NCBI RefSeq assembly: GCF_037126465.1 | Contig: NC_088204.1 | Location: forward strand, 75,081,807-75,145,806 | Origin: Ornithodoros turicata | Lineage: Eukaryota > Arthropoda > Arachnida > Ixodida > Argasidae | Reading direction: 5' to 3' | Length of the DNA stretch: 64,000 nucleotides | Part shown: positions 35,953-49,221 of the stretch, piece after piece | How the letters are laid out: each line of letters begins with the position of its first letter | Position numbering within the stretch: the stretch's first letter is position 1 | The notes under the pieces: model-generated | What the model saw: the letters and a program-made list of their open reading frames with translations, nothing else | Databases searched by the model: none | Told to the model about the DNA's origin: nothing | Position numbers and translations under genes: made by a program

Positions 35953-37711
35953 GTTTGTAGGACATCGTGCATAAACTGTCACCTTCACAACTAAACGTGT
36001 GTTGCAACTCTCTACGCAGTTTTAAAAAACATACCACTATGTGCAAGTTTACATTTAAAGCCAGCAGAAACAGCGGGCACGCTGGTACCGTCAACGCGCG
36101 TCTCCATCCCGGCTGTCAGATGGTCAGGCGTATAACTAGACTGCATCGATGCGCACTAGGCGGTAGCCGACTGAATAGCGGACTTGGCGAGATTTGGAAC
36201 GAGACTTAACATGGCGGCACTTCCGGTTAGATCGCTAGGCAGCCGACTAACCGGGGTATTGGAACGCAGCCATAGTGTAGAGCAGGCGACAATAGCCGCA
36301 AAGAACGAGTGCAGAGCGACATCAGAAGGGGTTGTCTTACTCACTGGGAATGGGCCATTAAGCCTTGGGGGGGGGGGGCATCCGAGGCAGCGGATGACAA
36401 GGGAAATCGTTCAGTACGTTGTGCTGGGCAGGACTGACGCATCAGCCAGGCGTCAGTTCACCCCTGTGCTGCAACAACCATACTTAATTTTGTGGACGAG
36501 CGGGTCGTTTCGTGGCGACACGCCGCCTTTAAACCAAGGAAGTTGATTTCCTGGACAAAAACATAGACGACCCTCTGTTTACAAACAGGTGACGTCACCA
36601 GAAGACCGGTTCGGGGTATATATTTTGCTGTGGTGGGAAAGAAGCGGGAAAAATCCGTCGGCTGACAGACTGAAAAAGCTGATAATGCCCACCAGCATGC
36701 TTTGCGCGGCGGCGAAACGTAATCGACAATGTTGGGGCTCAGGTCGTCTGATAGGTAGAGACGGTGTGTGTTAGGGGGGATCGTCCCCAAAGCACCAGAT
36801 TATCCGTTAGGTTTCCTCCTGTTCCCTCTCCCGTAACGTGGTTCGACAAAGACACCGCCTCCTCCCCTCCAATGGCGGACAGGATAGGCACATGACAGTC
36901 CTCCTTTACAATTGCATGTGTCTCCGGACTATGGTCACATACGCGTACATTCTGGGTGACCCCCTTTATGAGATCTCGTTTGGGTATTTGTTGAAATTCA
37001 GTCCGTCACCTTATGTGTCACCTGTTCCTCGGCTATGGCACATCCCGTTCGCGGCTTGATGATTGAGGTTTTATGGCGCACAAGCAACACACCCTTCGCG
37101 GCATCGGGACGAATCTGTATGTTCAATTGCGTGCGCTTATGGGTGAAGAGTTACAGTAAGAAACAAGATTTTTTTTTTTTTTTTGCTACAACCCAGTTTC
37201 CTTCTCATGAATGTTGTCTTACCTGCACTGGGTGCAGAACTGAATAAACCTCTGCCCGAGAAACGTCATCATGACGTTGGTAGACACACCGAAACCAAAA
37301 CAGATCGGAAGGTGAGAGCTGGGTTCCACGAATGGGCAATTGCTCCCTGCCTCCTATTGAAAGAAAAGTAGGATCGAAGGTCGCGTCCTTTTCAGAGACC
37401 ATCGTAATCCCCTCAAGACCGTGGCTTTCGGCGCGACCTTGTTCGCCACTAGCTTTGAACGTAGTTCAACTCTACCAAACTTGTGGCGCTGTCGGACATT
37501 ATGACGTCATTTGTTTACAAACAGTACAAACAGGTAGAAGTCTATTGCAAGCAACGGAAGTTTATGCATATTGATTCTCTCTCCGATAAATGACGGTATT
37601 GTCCTTTGACCCTGTGCAGAGGATAGAAGCCCATTGCATTCATTGTCCTTTGCAAGCGCTTTTAAAGACAGCTACTTTGCTGGATATTCTTCAATATTGG
37701 CATCAGATAAG
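35953..37711. other. Intergenic, repeat-rich, no gene seen
   Basis: Contains a G-run near 36368-36379, a T-run near 37169-37184, a C-rich retroposon-like piece (about 36775-36870) and the second copy of the dispersed repeat (37245-37525). Open frames of up to 120 codons occur but match nothing I recognise. Confidence 0.55.
37245..37525. repeat. Dispersed repeat, copy 2
   Basis: Second copy of the element at 27187-27472, same orientation, roughly 85-90 percent alike by eye. Neither copy has coding capacity. Confidence 0.75.
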
Positions 37712-38099
37712 GTATGGCAAGTCCACTCCGTTACCTAGGGCTTTGGCCAGTTCATAATCGTTCTGTGACACTGACCTTTGTTGCATGCTTTTCCAAGCTC
37801 AGGCAAGATAAGCCGCACGGCAAGCACTTTCTTGAGCGTCTGTCATTGCCCCAGGCTTTGTCCAGTTCATCATTGGACCTTGGAACAAGCGGTGCCGCGC
37901 GCTCTAGCAAGGTACCTCGGGCTTTGGCCAGTACATCTTTCTTACCACGGCCCTTGGATTGCGTGTTTTGCCAAACTCACCACAGGATAGTCTGTCAGGC
38001 AAGCACCTGGCGCTACCTCGGGCTTTGGACAGTTCATCGTTCCTTGACACAGGCGTTAGTTGCGTGCTTTGCTAAACTACCCACAGGACAACTCCCACA

Positions 38100-38150
38100 G
38101 GCAACTCCCTTCCTACATCGCTACCGGTTCGCTGGATTTCTACCCATCTA
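38100..38150. mobile_element. 51-bp PLE-terminal fragment in satellite 2
   Basis: GCAACTCCCTTCCTACATCG and CTACCGGTTCGCTGGATTTC, then TACCCATCT, are not satellite sequence. They match, inverted and with one or two differences, the left end (48725-48775) of the palindromic PLE insertion in the same array. Confidence 0.75.
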
Positions 38151-41100
38151 CCCACAGGACAGTCTGTCAGGCCAGCACCTGCTGTCACGTCGGGCTTTGG
38201 TCAGTTCATCGTTACTTGACACGGACCTTGGTTGCGTGCTTTGCAAAACTCATCACAGGATAGTCTGTCAGGCAAGCACCTGCCGCTACCTCGGGCTTTG
38301 GCCAGTTCATCGTTCCTTGACACGGACATTGGTTTGCTTGCTTTGCTAAACTAGCCACAGGATAGTCTGCCAGGAAAGCACCTGGCGCTACCTCGGGCTT
38401 TGGACAACTCATCGTTCCTTGACACGGGCGTTAGTTGCGTGCTTTGCTGAACTACGCACACGATAGTCTGTCAGGCCAGCACCAGCTGTCACGTCGGGCT
38501 TTGGTCAGTTCATCGTTACTTGACACGGACCTTGGTTGCGTGCTTTGCAAAACTCATCACAGGATAGTCTGTCAGGCAAGCACCTGCCGCTACCTCGGGC
38601 TTTGGCCAGTTCATCATTCCTTGACACGGACATTGGTTTGCTGGCTTTGCTAAACTAGCCACAGGATAGTCTGCCAGGAAAGCACCTGCCGCTACCTCGG
38701 GCTTTGGCCAGTTCATCGTTCCTTGACACGGACATTGGTTTGCTTGCTTTGGTAAACTAGCCACAGGATAGTCTGCCAGGAAAGCACCTGCCGCTACCTC
38801 GGGCTTTGGCCAGTTCGTCGTTCCTTGACACGGACATTGGTTTGCTTGCTTTGCTAAACTAGCCACAGGATAGTCTGCCAGGAAAGCACCTGGCGCTACC
38901 TCGGGCTTTGGACAGCCCATCGTTCCTTGATACGGGCGTTAGTTGCGTGCTTTGCTGAACTACGCACACGATAGTCTGCCAGGAAAGCACCTGCCGCTAC
39001 CTCGGGCTTTGGCCAGTTCATCGTTCCTTGACACGGACATTGGTTTGCTTGCTTTGCTAACCTAGCCACAGGATAGTATGCCAGGAAAGCACCTGGCGCT
39101 ACCTCGGGCTTTGGACAGCTCATCGTTCCTTGACACGGGCGTTAGTTGCGCGCTTTGCTGAACTACGCACACGATAGTCTGTCACCAGCACCTGCTGTCA
39201 CGTCAGGCTTTGGTCAGTTCATCGTTACTTGACACGGACCTTGGTTGCGTGCTTTGCAAAACTCATCACAGGATAGTCTGCCAGGAAAGCACCTGCCGCT
39301 ACCTCGGGCTTTTGCCAGTTCATCGTTCCTTGACACGGACATTGGTTTGCTTGATTTGCTAAACTATCCACAGGATAGTCTCCCAAGAAAGCACCTGGCG
39401 CTACCTCGGGCTTTGGACAGCTCATCGTTCCTTGACACGGGCGTTAGTTGCGTGCTTTGCTGAACTACGCACACGATAGCCTGTCAGGCCAGCACCTGCT
39501 GTCACGTCGGGCTTTGGTCAGTTCATCGTTACTTGACACGGACCTTGTTTGCGTGTTTTGCAAAACTCATCACAGGATAGTCTGTCAGGCAAGCACCTGC
39601 CGCTACCTCGGGCTTTGGCCAGTTCATCGTTCCTTGACACGGACATTGGTTTGCTTGCTTTGCTAATCTAGCCACAGGATAGTCTGCCAGGAAAGCACCT
39701 GGCGCTACCTCGGGCTTTGGATAACTCATCGTTCCTTGACACGGGCGTTAGTTGCGTGCTTTGCTGAACTACGCACACGATAGTCTGTCAGGCCAGCACC
39801 AGCTGTCACGTCGGGCTTTGGTCAGTTCATCGTTACTTGACACGGACTTTGGTTGCGTGCTTTGCAAAACTCATCACAGGATAGTCTGTCAGGCAAGCAC
39901 CTGCCGCTACCTCGGGCTTTGGCCAGTTCATCATTCCTTGACACGGACATTGGTTTGCTTGCTGTGCTAAACTAGCCACAGGATAGTCTGCCAGGAAAGC
40001 ACCTGCCGCTACCTCGGGCTTTGGCCAGTTCATCGTTCCTTGACACGGACATTGGTTTGCTTGCTTTGCTAAACTAGCCACAGGATAGTCTGCCAGGAAT
40101 GCACCTGCCGCTACCTCGGGCTTTGGCCAGTTCGTCGTTCCTTGACACGGACATTGGTTTGCTTGCTTTGCTAAACTAGCCACAGGATAGTCTGCCAGGA
40201 AAGCACCTGGCGCTACCTCGGGCTTTGGACAGCCCATCGTTCCTTGATACGGGCGTTAGTTGCGTGCTTTGCTGAACTACGCACACGATAGTCTGCCAGG
40301 AAAGCACCTGCCGCTACCTCGGGCTTTGGCCAGTTCATCGTTCTTTGACACGGACATTGGTTTGCTTGCTTTGCTAACCTAGCCACAGGATAGTATGCCA
40401 GGAGAGCACCTGGCGCTACCTCGGGCTTTGGACAGCTCATCGTTCCTTGACACGGGCGTTAGTTGCGCGCTTTGCTGAACTACGCACACGATAGTCTGTC
40501 AGGCCAGCACCTGCTGTCACGTCAGGCTTTGGTCAGTTCATCGTTACTTGACACGGACCTTGGTTGCGTGCTTTGCAAAACTCATCACAGGATAGTCTGC
40601 CAGGAAAGCACCTGCCGCTACCTCGGGCTTTTGCCAGTTCATCGTTCCTTGACACGGACATTGGTTTGCTTGATTTGCTAAACTATCCACAGGATAGTCT
40701 CCCAAGAAAGCACCTGGCGCTACCTCGGGCTTTGGACAGCTCATCGTTCCTTGACACGGGCGTTAGTTGCGTGCTTTGCTGAACTACGCACACGATAGCC
40801 TGTCAGGCCAGCACCTGCTGTCACGTCGGGCTTTGGTCAGTTCATCGTTACTTGACACGGACCTTGTTTGCGTGCTTTGCAAAACTCATCACAGGATAGT
40901 CTGTCAGGCAAGCACCTGCCGCTACCTCGGGCTTTGGCCAGTTCATCGTTCCTTGACACGGACATTGGTTTGCTTGCTTTCCTAAACTAGCCACAGGATA
41001 GTCTGCCAGGAAAGCACCTGGCGCTACCTCGGGCTTTGGACAACTCATCGTTCCTTGACACGGGCGTTAGTTGCGTGCTTTGCTGAACTACGCACACGAT

Positions 41101-44100
41101 AGTCTGTCAGGCCAGCACCAGCTGTCACGTCGGGCTTTGGTCAGTTCATCGTTACTTGACACGGACTTTGGTTGCGTGCTTTGCAAAACTCATCACAGGA
41201 TAGTCTGTCAGGCAAGCACCTGCCGCTACCTCGGGCTTTGGCCAGTTCATCATTCCTTGACACGGACATTGGTTTGCTTGCTTTGCTAAACTAGCCACAG
41301 GATAGTCTGCCAGGAAAGCACCTGCCGCTACCTCGGGCTTTGGCCAGTTCATCGTTCCTTGACACGGACATTGGTTTGCTTGCTTTGCTAAACTAGCCAC
41401 AGGATAGTCTGCCAGGAAAGCACCTGGCGCTACCTCGGGCTTTGGACAGCCCATCGTTCCTTGATACGGGCGTTAGTTGCGTGCTTTGCTGAACTACGCA
41501 CACGATAGTCTGCCAGGAAAGCACCTGCCGCTACCTCGGGCTTTGGCCAGTTCATCGTTCCTTGACACGGACATTGGTTTGCTTGCTTTGCTAACCTAGC
41601 CACAGGATAGTATGCCAGGAAAGCACCTGGCGCTACCTCGGGCTTTGGACAGCTCATCGTTCCTTGACACGGGCGTTAGTTGCGTGCTTTGCTGAACTAC
41701 GCACACGATAGCCTTGTCAGGCCAGCACCTGCTGTCACGTCGGGCTTTGGTCAGTTCATCGTTACTTGACACGGACCTTGTTTGCGTGCTTTGCAAAACT
41801 CATCACAGGATAGTCTGTGAGGCAAGCACCTGCCGCTACCTCGGGCTTTGGCCAGTTCATCGTTCCTTGACACAGACATTCGTTTGCTTGCTTAGCTAAA
41901 CTAGCCACAGGATAGTGTGCCAGGAAAGCACCTGCCGCTACCTCGGGCTTTGGTCAGTTCATCGTTCCTTGACACGGACATTGGTTTGCTTGCTTTGCTA
42001 AACTAGCCACAGGAAAGTCTGCCAGGAAAGCACCTGCCGCTACCTCGGGTTTTGGCCAGTTCATCGTTCCTTGACATGGACATTGGTTTGCTTGCTTTGC
42101 TAAACTAGCCACAGGATAGTCTGCCAGGCAAGCACCTGCCGCTACCTCGGGCTTTGGCCAGTTCATCGTTCCTTGACACGGACATTCGTTTGCTTGCTTT
42201 GCTAAACTAGCCACAGGATAGTCTGCCAGGCAAGCACCTGCCGCTACCTCGGGCTTTGGCCAGTTCATCGTTCCTTGACACGGACATTGGTTTGCTTGCT
42301 TTTCTAACCTAGCCACAGGATAGTCTGCCAGGAAAGCACCTGCCGCTACCTCGGGCTTTGGTCAGTTCATCGTTCCTTGACACGGACATTGGTTTGCTTG
42401 CTTTGCTAACCTAGCCAAAGGATAGTCTGCAAGGCAAGCACCTGCCGCTACCTCGGGCTTTGGCCAGTTCATCGTTCCTTGACACGGACATTGGTTTGCT
42501 TGCTTTGCTAAACTAGCCACAGGATAGTCTGCCAGGAAAGCACCTGCCGCTACCTCGGGCTTTGGCCAGTTCGTTGTTCCTTGACACGGACATTGGTTTG
42601 CTTGCTTTGCTAAACTAGCCACAGGATAGTCTGCCAGGAAAGCACCTGGCGCTACCTCGGGCTTTGGACAGCCCATCGTTCCTTGATACGGGCGTTAGTT
42701 GCGTGCTTTGCTGAACTACGCACACGATAGTCTGCCAGGAAAGCACCTGCCGCTACCTCGGGCTTTGGCCAGTTCATCGTTCCTTGACACGGACATTGGT
42801 TTGCTTGCTTTGCTAACCTAGCCACAGGATAGTATGCCAGGAGAGCACCTGGCGCTACCTCGGGCTTTGGACAGCTCATCGTTCCTTGACACGGGCGTTA
42901 GTTGCGCGCTTTGCTGAACTACGCACACGATAGTCTGTCAGGCCAGCACCTGCTGTCACGTCAGGCTTTGGTCAGTTCATCGTTACTTGACACGGACCTT
43001 GGTTGCGTGCTTTGCAAAACTCATCACAGGATAGTCTGCCAGGAAAGCACCTGCCGCTACCTCGGGCTTTTGCCAGTTCATCGTTCCTTGACACGGACAT
43101 TGGTTTGCTTGATTTTCTAAACTATCCACAGGATAGTCTCCCAAGAAAGCACCTGGCGCTACCTCGGGCTTTGGACAGCTCATCGTTCCTTGACACGGGC
43201 GTTAGTTGCGTGCTTTGCTGAACTACGCACACGATAGCCTGTCAGGCCAGCACCTGCTGTCACGTCGGGCTTTGGTCAGTTCATCGTTACTTGACACGGA
43301 CCTTGTTTGCGTGCTTTGCAAAACTCATCACAGGATAGTCTGTCAGGCAAGCACCTGCCGCTACCTCGGGCTTTGGCCAGTTCATCGTTCCTTGACACGG
43401 ACATTGGTTTGCTTGCTTTGCTAAACTAGCCACAGGATAGTCTGCCAGGAAAGCACCTGGCGCTACCTCGGGCTTTGGACAACTCATCGTTCCTTGACAC
43501 GGGCGTTAGTTGCGTGCTTTGCTGAACTACGCACACGATAGTCTGTCAGGCCAGCACCAGCTGTCACGTCGGGCTTTGGTCAGTTCATCGTTACTTGACA
43601 CGGACTTTGGTTGCGTGCTTTGCAAAACTCATCACAGGATAGTCTGTCAGGCAAGCACCTGCCGCTACCTCGGGCTTTGGCCAGTTCATCATTCCTTGAC
43701 ACGGACATTGGTTTGCTTGCTTTGCTAAACTAGCCACAGGATAGTCTGCCAGGAAAGCACCTGCCGCTACCTCGGGCTTTGGCCAGTTCGTCGTTCCTTG
43801 ACACGGACATTGGTTTGCTTGCTTTGCTAAACTAGCCACAGGATAGTCTGCCAGGAAAGCACCTGGCGCTACCTCGGGCTTTGGACAGCCCATCGTTCCT
43901 TGATACGGGCGTTAGTTGCGTGCTTTGCTGAACTACGCACACGATAGTCTGCCAGGAAAGCACCTGCCGCTACCTCGGGCTTTGGCCAGTTCATCGTTCC
44001 TTGACACGGACCTTGTTTGCGTGCTTTGCAAAACTCATCACAGGATAGTCTGTGAGGCAAGCACCTGCCGCTACCTCGGGCTTTGGCCAGTTCATCGTTC

Positions 44101-47100
44101 CTTGACACAGACATTCGTTTGCTTGCTTAGCTAAACTAGCCACAGGATAGTGTGCCAGGAAAGCACCTGCCGCTACCTCGGGCTTTGGTCAGTTCATCGT
44201 TCCTTGACACGGACATTGGTTTGCTTGCTTTGCTAAACTAGCCACAGGAAAGTCTGCCAGGAAAGCACCTGCCGCTACCTCGGGTTTTGGCCAGTTCATC
44301 GTTCCTTGACATGGACATTGGTTTGCTTGCTTTGCTAAACTAGCCACAGGATAGTCTGCCAGGCAAGCACCTGCCGCTACCTCGGGCTTTGGCCAGTTCA
44401 TCGTTCCTTGACACGGACATTCGTTTGCTTGCTTTGCTAAACTAGCCACAGGATAGTCTGCCAGGCAAGCACCTGCCGCTACCTCGGGCTTTGGCCAGTT
44501 CATCGTTCCTTGACACGGACATTGGTTTGCTTGCTTTTCTAACCTAGCCACAGGATAGTCTGCCAGGAAAGCACCTGCCGCTACCTCGGGCTTTGGTCAG
44601 TTCATCGTTCCTTGACACGGACATTGGTTTGCTTGCTTTGCTAACCTAGCCAAAGGATAGTCTGCAAGGCAAGCACCTGCCGCTACCTCGGGCTTTGGCC
44701 AGTTCATCGTTCCTTGACACGGACATTGGTTTGCTTGCTTTGCTAAACTAGCCACAGGATAGTCTGCCAGGAAAGCACCTGCCGCTACCTCGGGCTTTGG
44801 CCAGTTCATCGTTCCTTGACACGGACATTGGTTTGCTTGCTTTGCTAACCTAGCCACAGGGTAGTCTGCCAGGCAAGCACCTGCCGCTACCTCGGGCTTT
44901 GGTCAGTTCATCGTTCCTTGACACGGACATTGGTTTGCTTGCTTTGCTAAACTAGCCACAGGAAAGTCTGCCAGGAAAGCACCTGCCGCTACCTCGGGTT
45001 TTGGCCAGTTCATCGTTCCTTGACATGGACATTGGTTTGCTTGCTTTGCTAAACTAGCCACAGGATAGTCTGCCAGGCAAGCACCTGCCGCTACCTCGGG
45101 CTTTGGCCAGTTCGTCGTTCCTTGACACGGACATTGGTTTGCTTGCTTTGCTAAACTAGCCACAGGATAGTCTGCCAGGAAAGCACCTGGCGCTACCTCG
45201 GGCTTTGGACAGCCCATCGTTCCTTGATACGGGCGTTAGTTGCGTGCTTTGCTGAACTACGCACACGATAGTCTGCCAGGAAAGCACCTGCCGCTACCTC
45301 GGGCTTTGGCCAGTTCATCGTTCCTTGACACGGACCTTGTTTGCGTGCTTTGCAAAACTCATCACAGGATAGTCTGTGAGGCAAGCACCTGCCGCTACCT
45401 CGGGCTTTGGCCAGTTCATCGTTCCTTGACACAGACATTCGTTTGCTTGCTTAGCTAAACTAGCCACAGGATAGTGTGCCAGGAAAGCACCTGCCGCTAC
45501 CTCGGGCTTTGGTCAGTTCATCGTTCCTTGACACGGACATTGGTTTGCTTGCTTTGCTAAACTAGCCACAGGAAAGTCTGCCAGGAAAGCACCTGCCGCT
45601 ACCTCGGGTTTTGGCCAGTTCATCGTTCCTTGACATGGACATTGGTTTGCTTGCTTTGCTAAACTAGCCACAGGATAGTCTGCCAGGCAAGCACCTGCCG
45701 CTACCTCGGGCTTTGGCCAGTTCATCGTTCCTTGACACGGACATTCGTTTGCTTGCTTTGCTAAACTAGCCACAGGATAGTCTGCCAGGCAAGCACCTGC
45801 CGCTACCTCGGGCTTTGGCCAGTTCATCGTTCCTTGACACGGACATTGGTTTGCTTGCTTTTCTAACCTAGCCACAGGATAGTCTGCCAGGAAAGCACCT
45901 GCCGCTACCTCGGGCTTTGGTCAGTTCATCGTTCCTTGACACGGACATTGGTTTGCTTGCTTTGCTAACCTAGCCAAAGGATAGTCTGCAAGGCAAGCAC
46001 CTGCCGCTACCTCGGGCTTTGGCCAGTTCATCGTTCCTTGACACGGACATTGGTTTGCTTGCTTTGCTAAACTAGCCACAGGATAGTCTGCCAGGAAAGC
46101 ACCTGCCGCTACCTCGGGCTTTGGCCAGTTCATCGTTCCTTGACACGGACATTGGTTTGCTTGCTTTGCTAACCTAGCCACAGGGTAGTCTGCCAGGCAA
46201 GCACCTGCCGCTACCTCGGGCTTTGGTCAGTTCATCGTTCCTTGACACGGACATTGGTTTGCTTGCTTTGCTAAACTAGCCACAGGAAAGTCTGCCAGGA
46301 AAGCACCTGCCGCTACCTCGGGTTTTGGCCAGTTCATCGTTCCTTGACATGGACATTGGTTTGCTTGCTTTGCTAAACTAGCCACAGGATAGTCTGCCAG
46401 GCAAGCACCTGCCGCTACCTCAGGCTTTGGCCAGTTCATCGTTCCTTGACACGGACATTCGTTTGCTTGCTTTGCTAAACTAGCCACAGGATAGTCTGCC
46501 AGGCAAGCACCTGCCGCTACCTCAGGCTTTGGCCAGTTCATCGTTCCTTGACACGGACATTGGTTTGCTTGCTTTGCTAAACTAGCCACAGGATAGTCTG
46601 CCAGGAAAGCACCTGCCGCTACCTCGGGCTTTGGCCAGTTCATCGTTCCTTGACACAGACATTGGTTTGCTTGCTTTGCTAAACTAGCCACAGGATAGTC
46701 TGTCAGGAAAGCACCTGCCGCTATCTCGGGCTTTGGCCAGTTCATCGTAGCTTGACACGGACATTGGTTTGCTTGCTTTGCTAACCTAGCCACAGGATAG
46801 TCTGCCAGGAAAGCAGCTGGCGCTACCTCGGGCTTTGGACAGCTCATCGTTCCTTGACACGGGCGTTAGTTGCGTGCTTTGCTGAACTACGCACACGGTA
46901 GTCTGTCAGGCCAGCACCTGCTGTCACGTCGGGCTTTGGTCAGTTCATCGTTACTTGACACGGACCTTGGTTGCATGCTTTGCAAAACTCATCACAGGAT
47001 AGTCTGTCAGGCAAGTACCTGCCGCTACCTCGGGCTTTGGCCAGTTCATCGTTCCTTGACACGGACATTCGTTTGGTTGCTTTGCTAAACTAGCCACAGG

Positions 47101-48724
47101 ATAGTCTGCCAGGAAAGCACCTGCCGCTACCTCGGGCTTTGGCCAGTTCATCGTTCCTTGACACGGACACTGGTTTGCATGCTTTGCTAAACTAGCCACA
47201 GGATAGTCTGCCAGGAAAGCACCTGCCGCTACCTCGGGCTTTGGCCAGTTCATCGTTCCTTGACACGGACATTCGTTTTCTTGCTTTGCTAAACTAGCCA
47301 CAGGATAGTCTGCCAGGAAAGCACCTGCCGCTACCTCGGGCTTTGGCCAGTTCATCGTTCCTTGACACTGGTTTGCTTGCTTTGCTAACCTAGCCACAGG
47401 ATAGTATGCCAGGAAAGCACCTGGCGCTACCTCGGGCTTTGGACAGCTCATCGTTCCTTGACACGGGCGTTAGTTGCGCGCTTTGCTGAACTACGCACAC
47501 GATAGTCTGTCAGGCCAGCACCTGCTGTCACGTCAGGCTTTGGTCAGTTCATCGTTACTTGACACGGACCTTGGTTGCGTGCTTTGCAAAACTCATCATA
47601 GGATATTCTACCAGGAAAGCACCTGCCGCTACCTCGGGCTTTTGCCAGTTCATCGTTCCTTGACACGGACATTGGTTTGCTTGATTTGCTAAACTATCCA
47701 CAGGATAGTCTCCCAAGAAAGCACCTGGCGCTACCTCGGGCTTTGGACAGCTCATCGTTCCTTGACACGGGCGTTAGTTGCGTGCTTTGCTGAACTACGC
47801 ACACGATAGCCTTGTCAGGCCAGCACCTGCTGTCACGTCGGGCTTTGGTCAGTTCATCGTTACTTGACACGGACCTTGTTTGCGTGCTTTGCAAAACTCA
47901 TCACAGGATAGTCTGTGAGGCAAGCACCTGCCGCTACCTCGGGCTTTGGCCAGTTCATCGTTCCTTGACACAGACATTCGTTTGCTTGCTTAGCTAAACT
48001 AGCCACAGGATAGACTGCCAGGAAAGCACCTCCCGCTACCTCGGGCTTTGGCCAGTTCATCGTTCCTTGACACGGACATTGGTTTGCTTGCTTTGCTAAC
48101 CTAGCCACAGCATAGTCTGCCAGGCAAGCACCTGCCGCTACCTCGGGCTTTGGCCAGTTCATCGTTCCTTGACATGGACATTGGTTTGCTTGCTTTGCTA
48201 ACCTACCCACAGGGTAGTCTGCCAGGAAAGCACCTGCCGCTACCTCGGGCTTTGGCCACTTCATCGTTCCTTGACACGGACATTGGTTTGCTTGCTTTGC
48301 TAACCTAGCCACAGGGTAGTCTGCCAGGCAAGCACCTGCCGCTACCTCGGGCTTTGGTCAGTTCATCGTTCCTTGACACGGACATTGCTTTGCTTACTTT
48401 GCTAAACTAGCCACAGGAAAGTCTGCCAGGAAAGCACCTGCCGCTACCTCGGGTTTTGGCCAGTTCATCGTTCCTTGACACGGACATTGGTTTGCTTGCT
48501 TTGCTAAACTAGCCACAGGATAGTCTGCCAGGCAAGCACCTGCCGCTACCTCGGGCTTTGGCCAGTTCATCGTTCCTTGACACGGGCGTTAGTTGCGCGC
48601 TTTGCTGAACTACGCACACGATAGTCTGTCAGGCCAGCACCTGCTGTCACGTCAGGCTTTGGTCAGTTCATCGTTACTTGACACGGACCTTGGTTGCGTG
48701 CTTTGCAAAACTCATCACAGGATA

Positions 48725-49221
48725 TAGATGGGTAGAAATCCAGCGAACCGGTAGAGATGTAGGAAGGGAGTTGCCTCAGGACAGAAGCCGCCGATATTTC
48801 GAACAGAGACTGTTCTTCTTCTGGGCACCGTCCTCATCATTGGCATGGTATTTAAAGGGTTAGGTGTGACGTGTTTAAAGGTTCATGCGAATTGTGGGTC
48901 AACAGCCCGGAGGGAAGAAAGGTCCGTACGGGTTTTTACAGCGGGAGTGAATGGCTGCTTTGTTAGAGTGTGGAGGGGATTATGTGAACTACGTTCACAT
49001 AATCCCCTCCACACTCTAACAAAGCAGCCATTCACTCCCGCTGTAAAAACCCGTACGGACCTTTCTTCCCTCCGGGCTGTTGACCCACAATTCGCATGAA
49101 CCTTTAAACACGTCACACCTAACCCTTTAAATACCATGCCAATGATGAGGACGGTGCCCAGAAGAAGAACAGTCTCTGTTCGAAATATCGGCGGCTTCTG
49201 TCCTGAGGCAACTCCCTTCCT
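48725..49221. mobile_element. Inverted pair of PLE terminal sequences (461-bp palindrome) with 13-bp target duplication
   Basis: Bases 48761-49221 form a near-perfect palindrome centred at 48991 with a ~3-base centre. Because of this, an 84-codon frame exists in identical form on both strands (48845-49099 + and 48883-49137 -, one small difference); it is not considered a gene. The left flank adds 36 bases of the same element (TAGATGGGTAGAAATCCAGC). TCATCACAGGATA occurs at 48712-48724 and at 49222-49234, a 13-bp target-site duplication in satellite 2. Penelope-like elements are known for partial inverted copies at insertion sites; assignment to PLE is by the terminal sequence shared with 27680-27780. 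Confidence 0.8.

Noticed and set aside
48845..49137. 84-codon gene on both strands in the palindrome
   Set aside because: The same sequence is present inverted; it is PLE-terminal sequence, not two genes.
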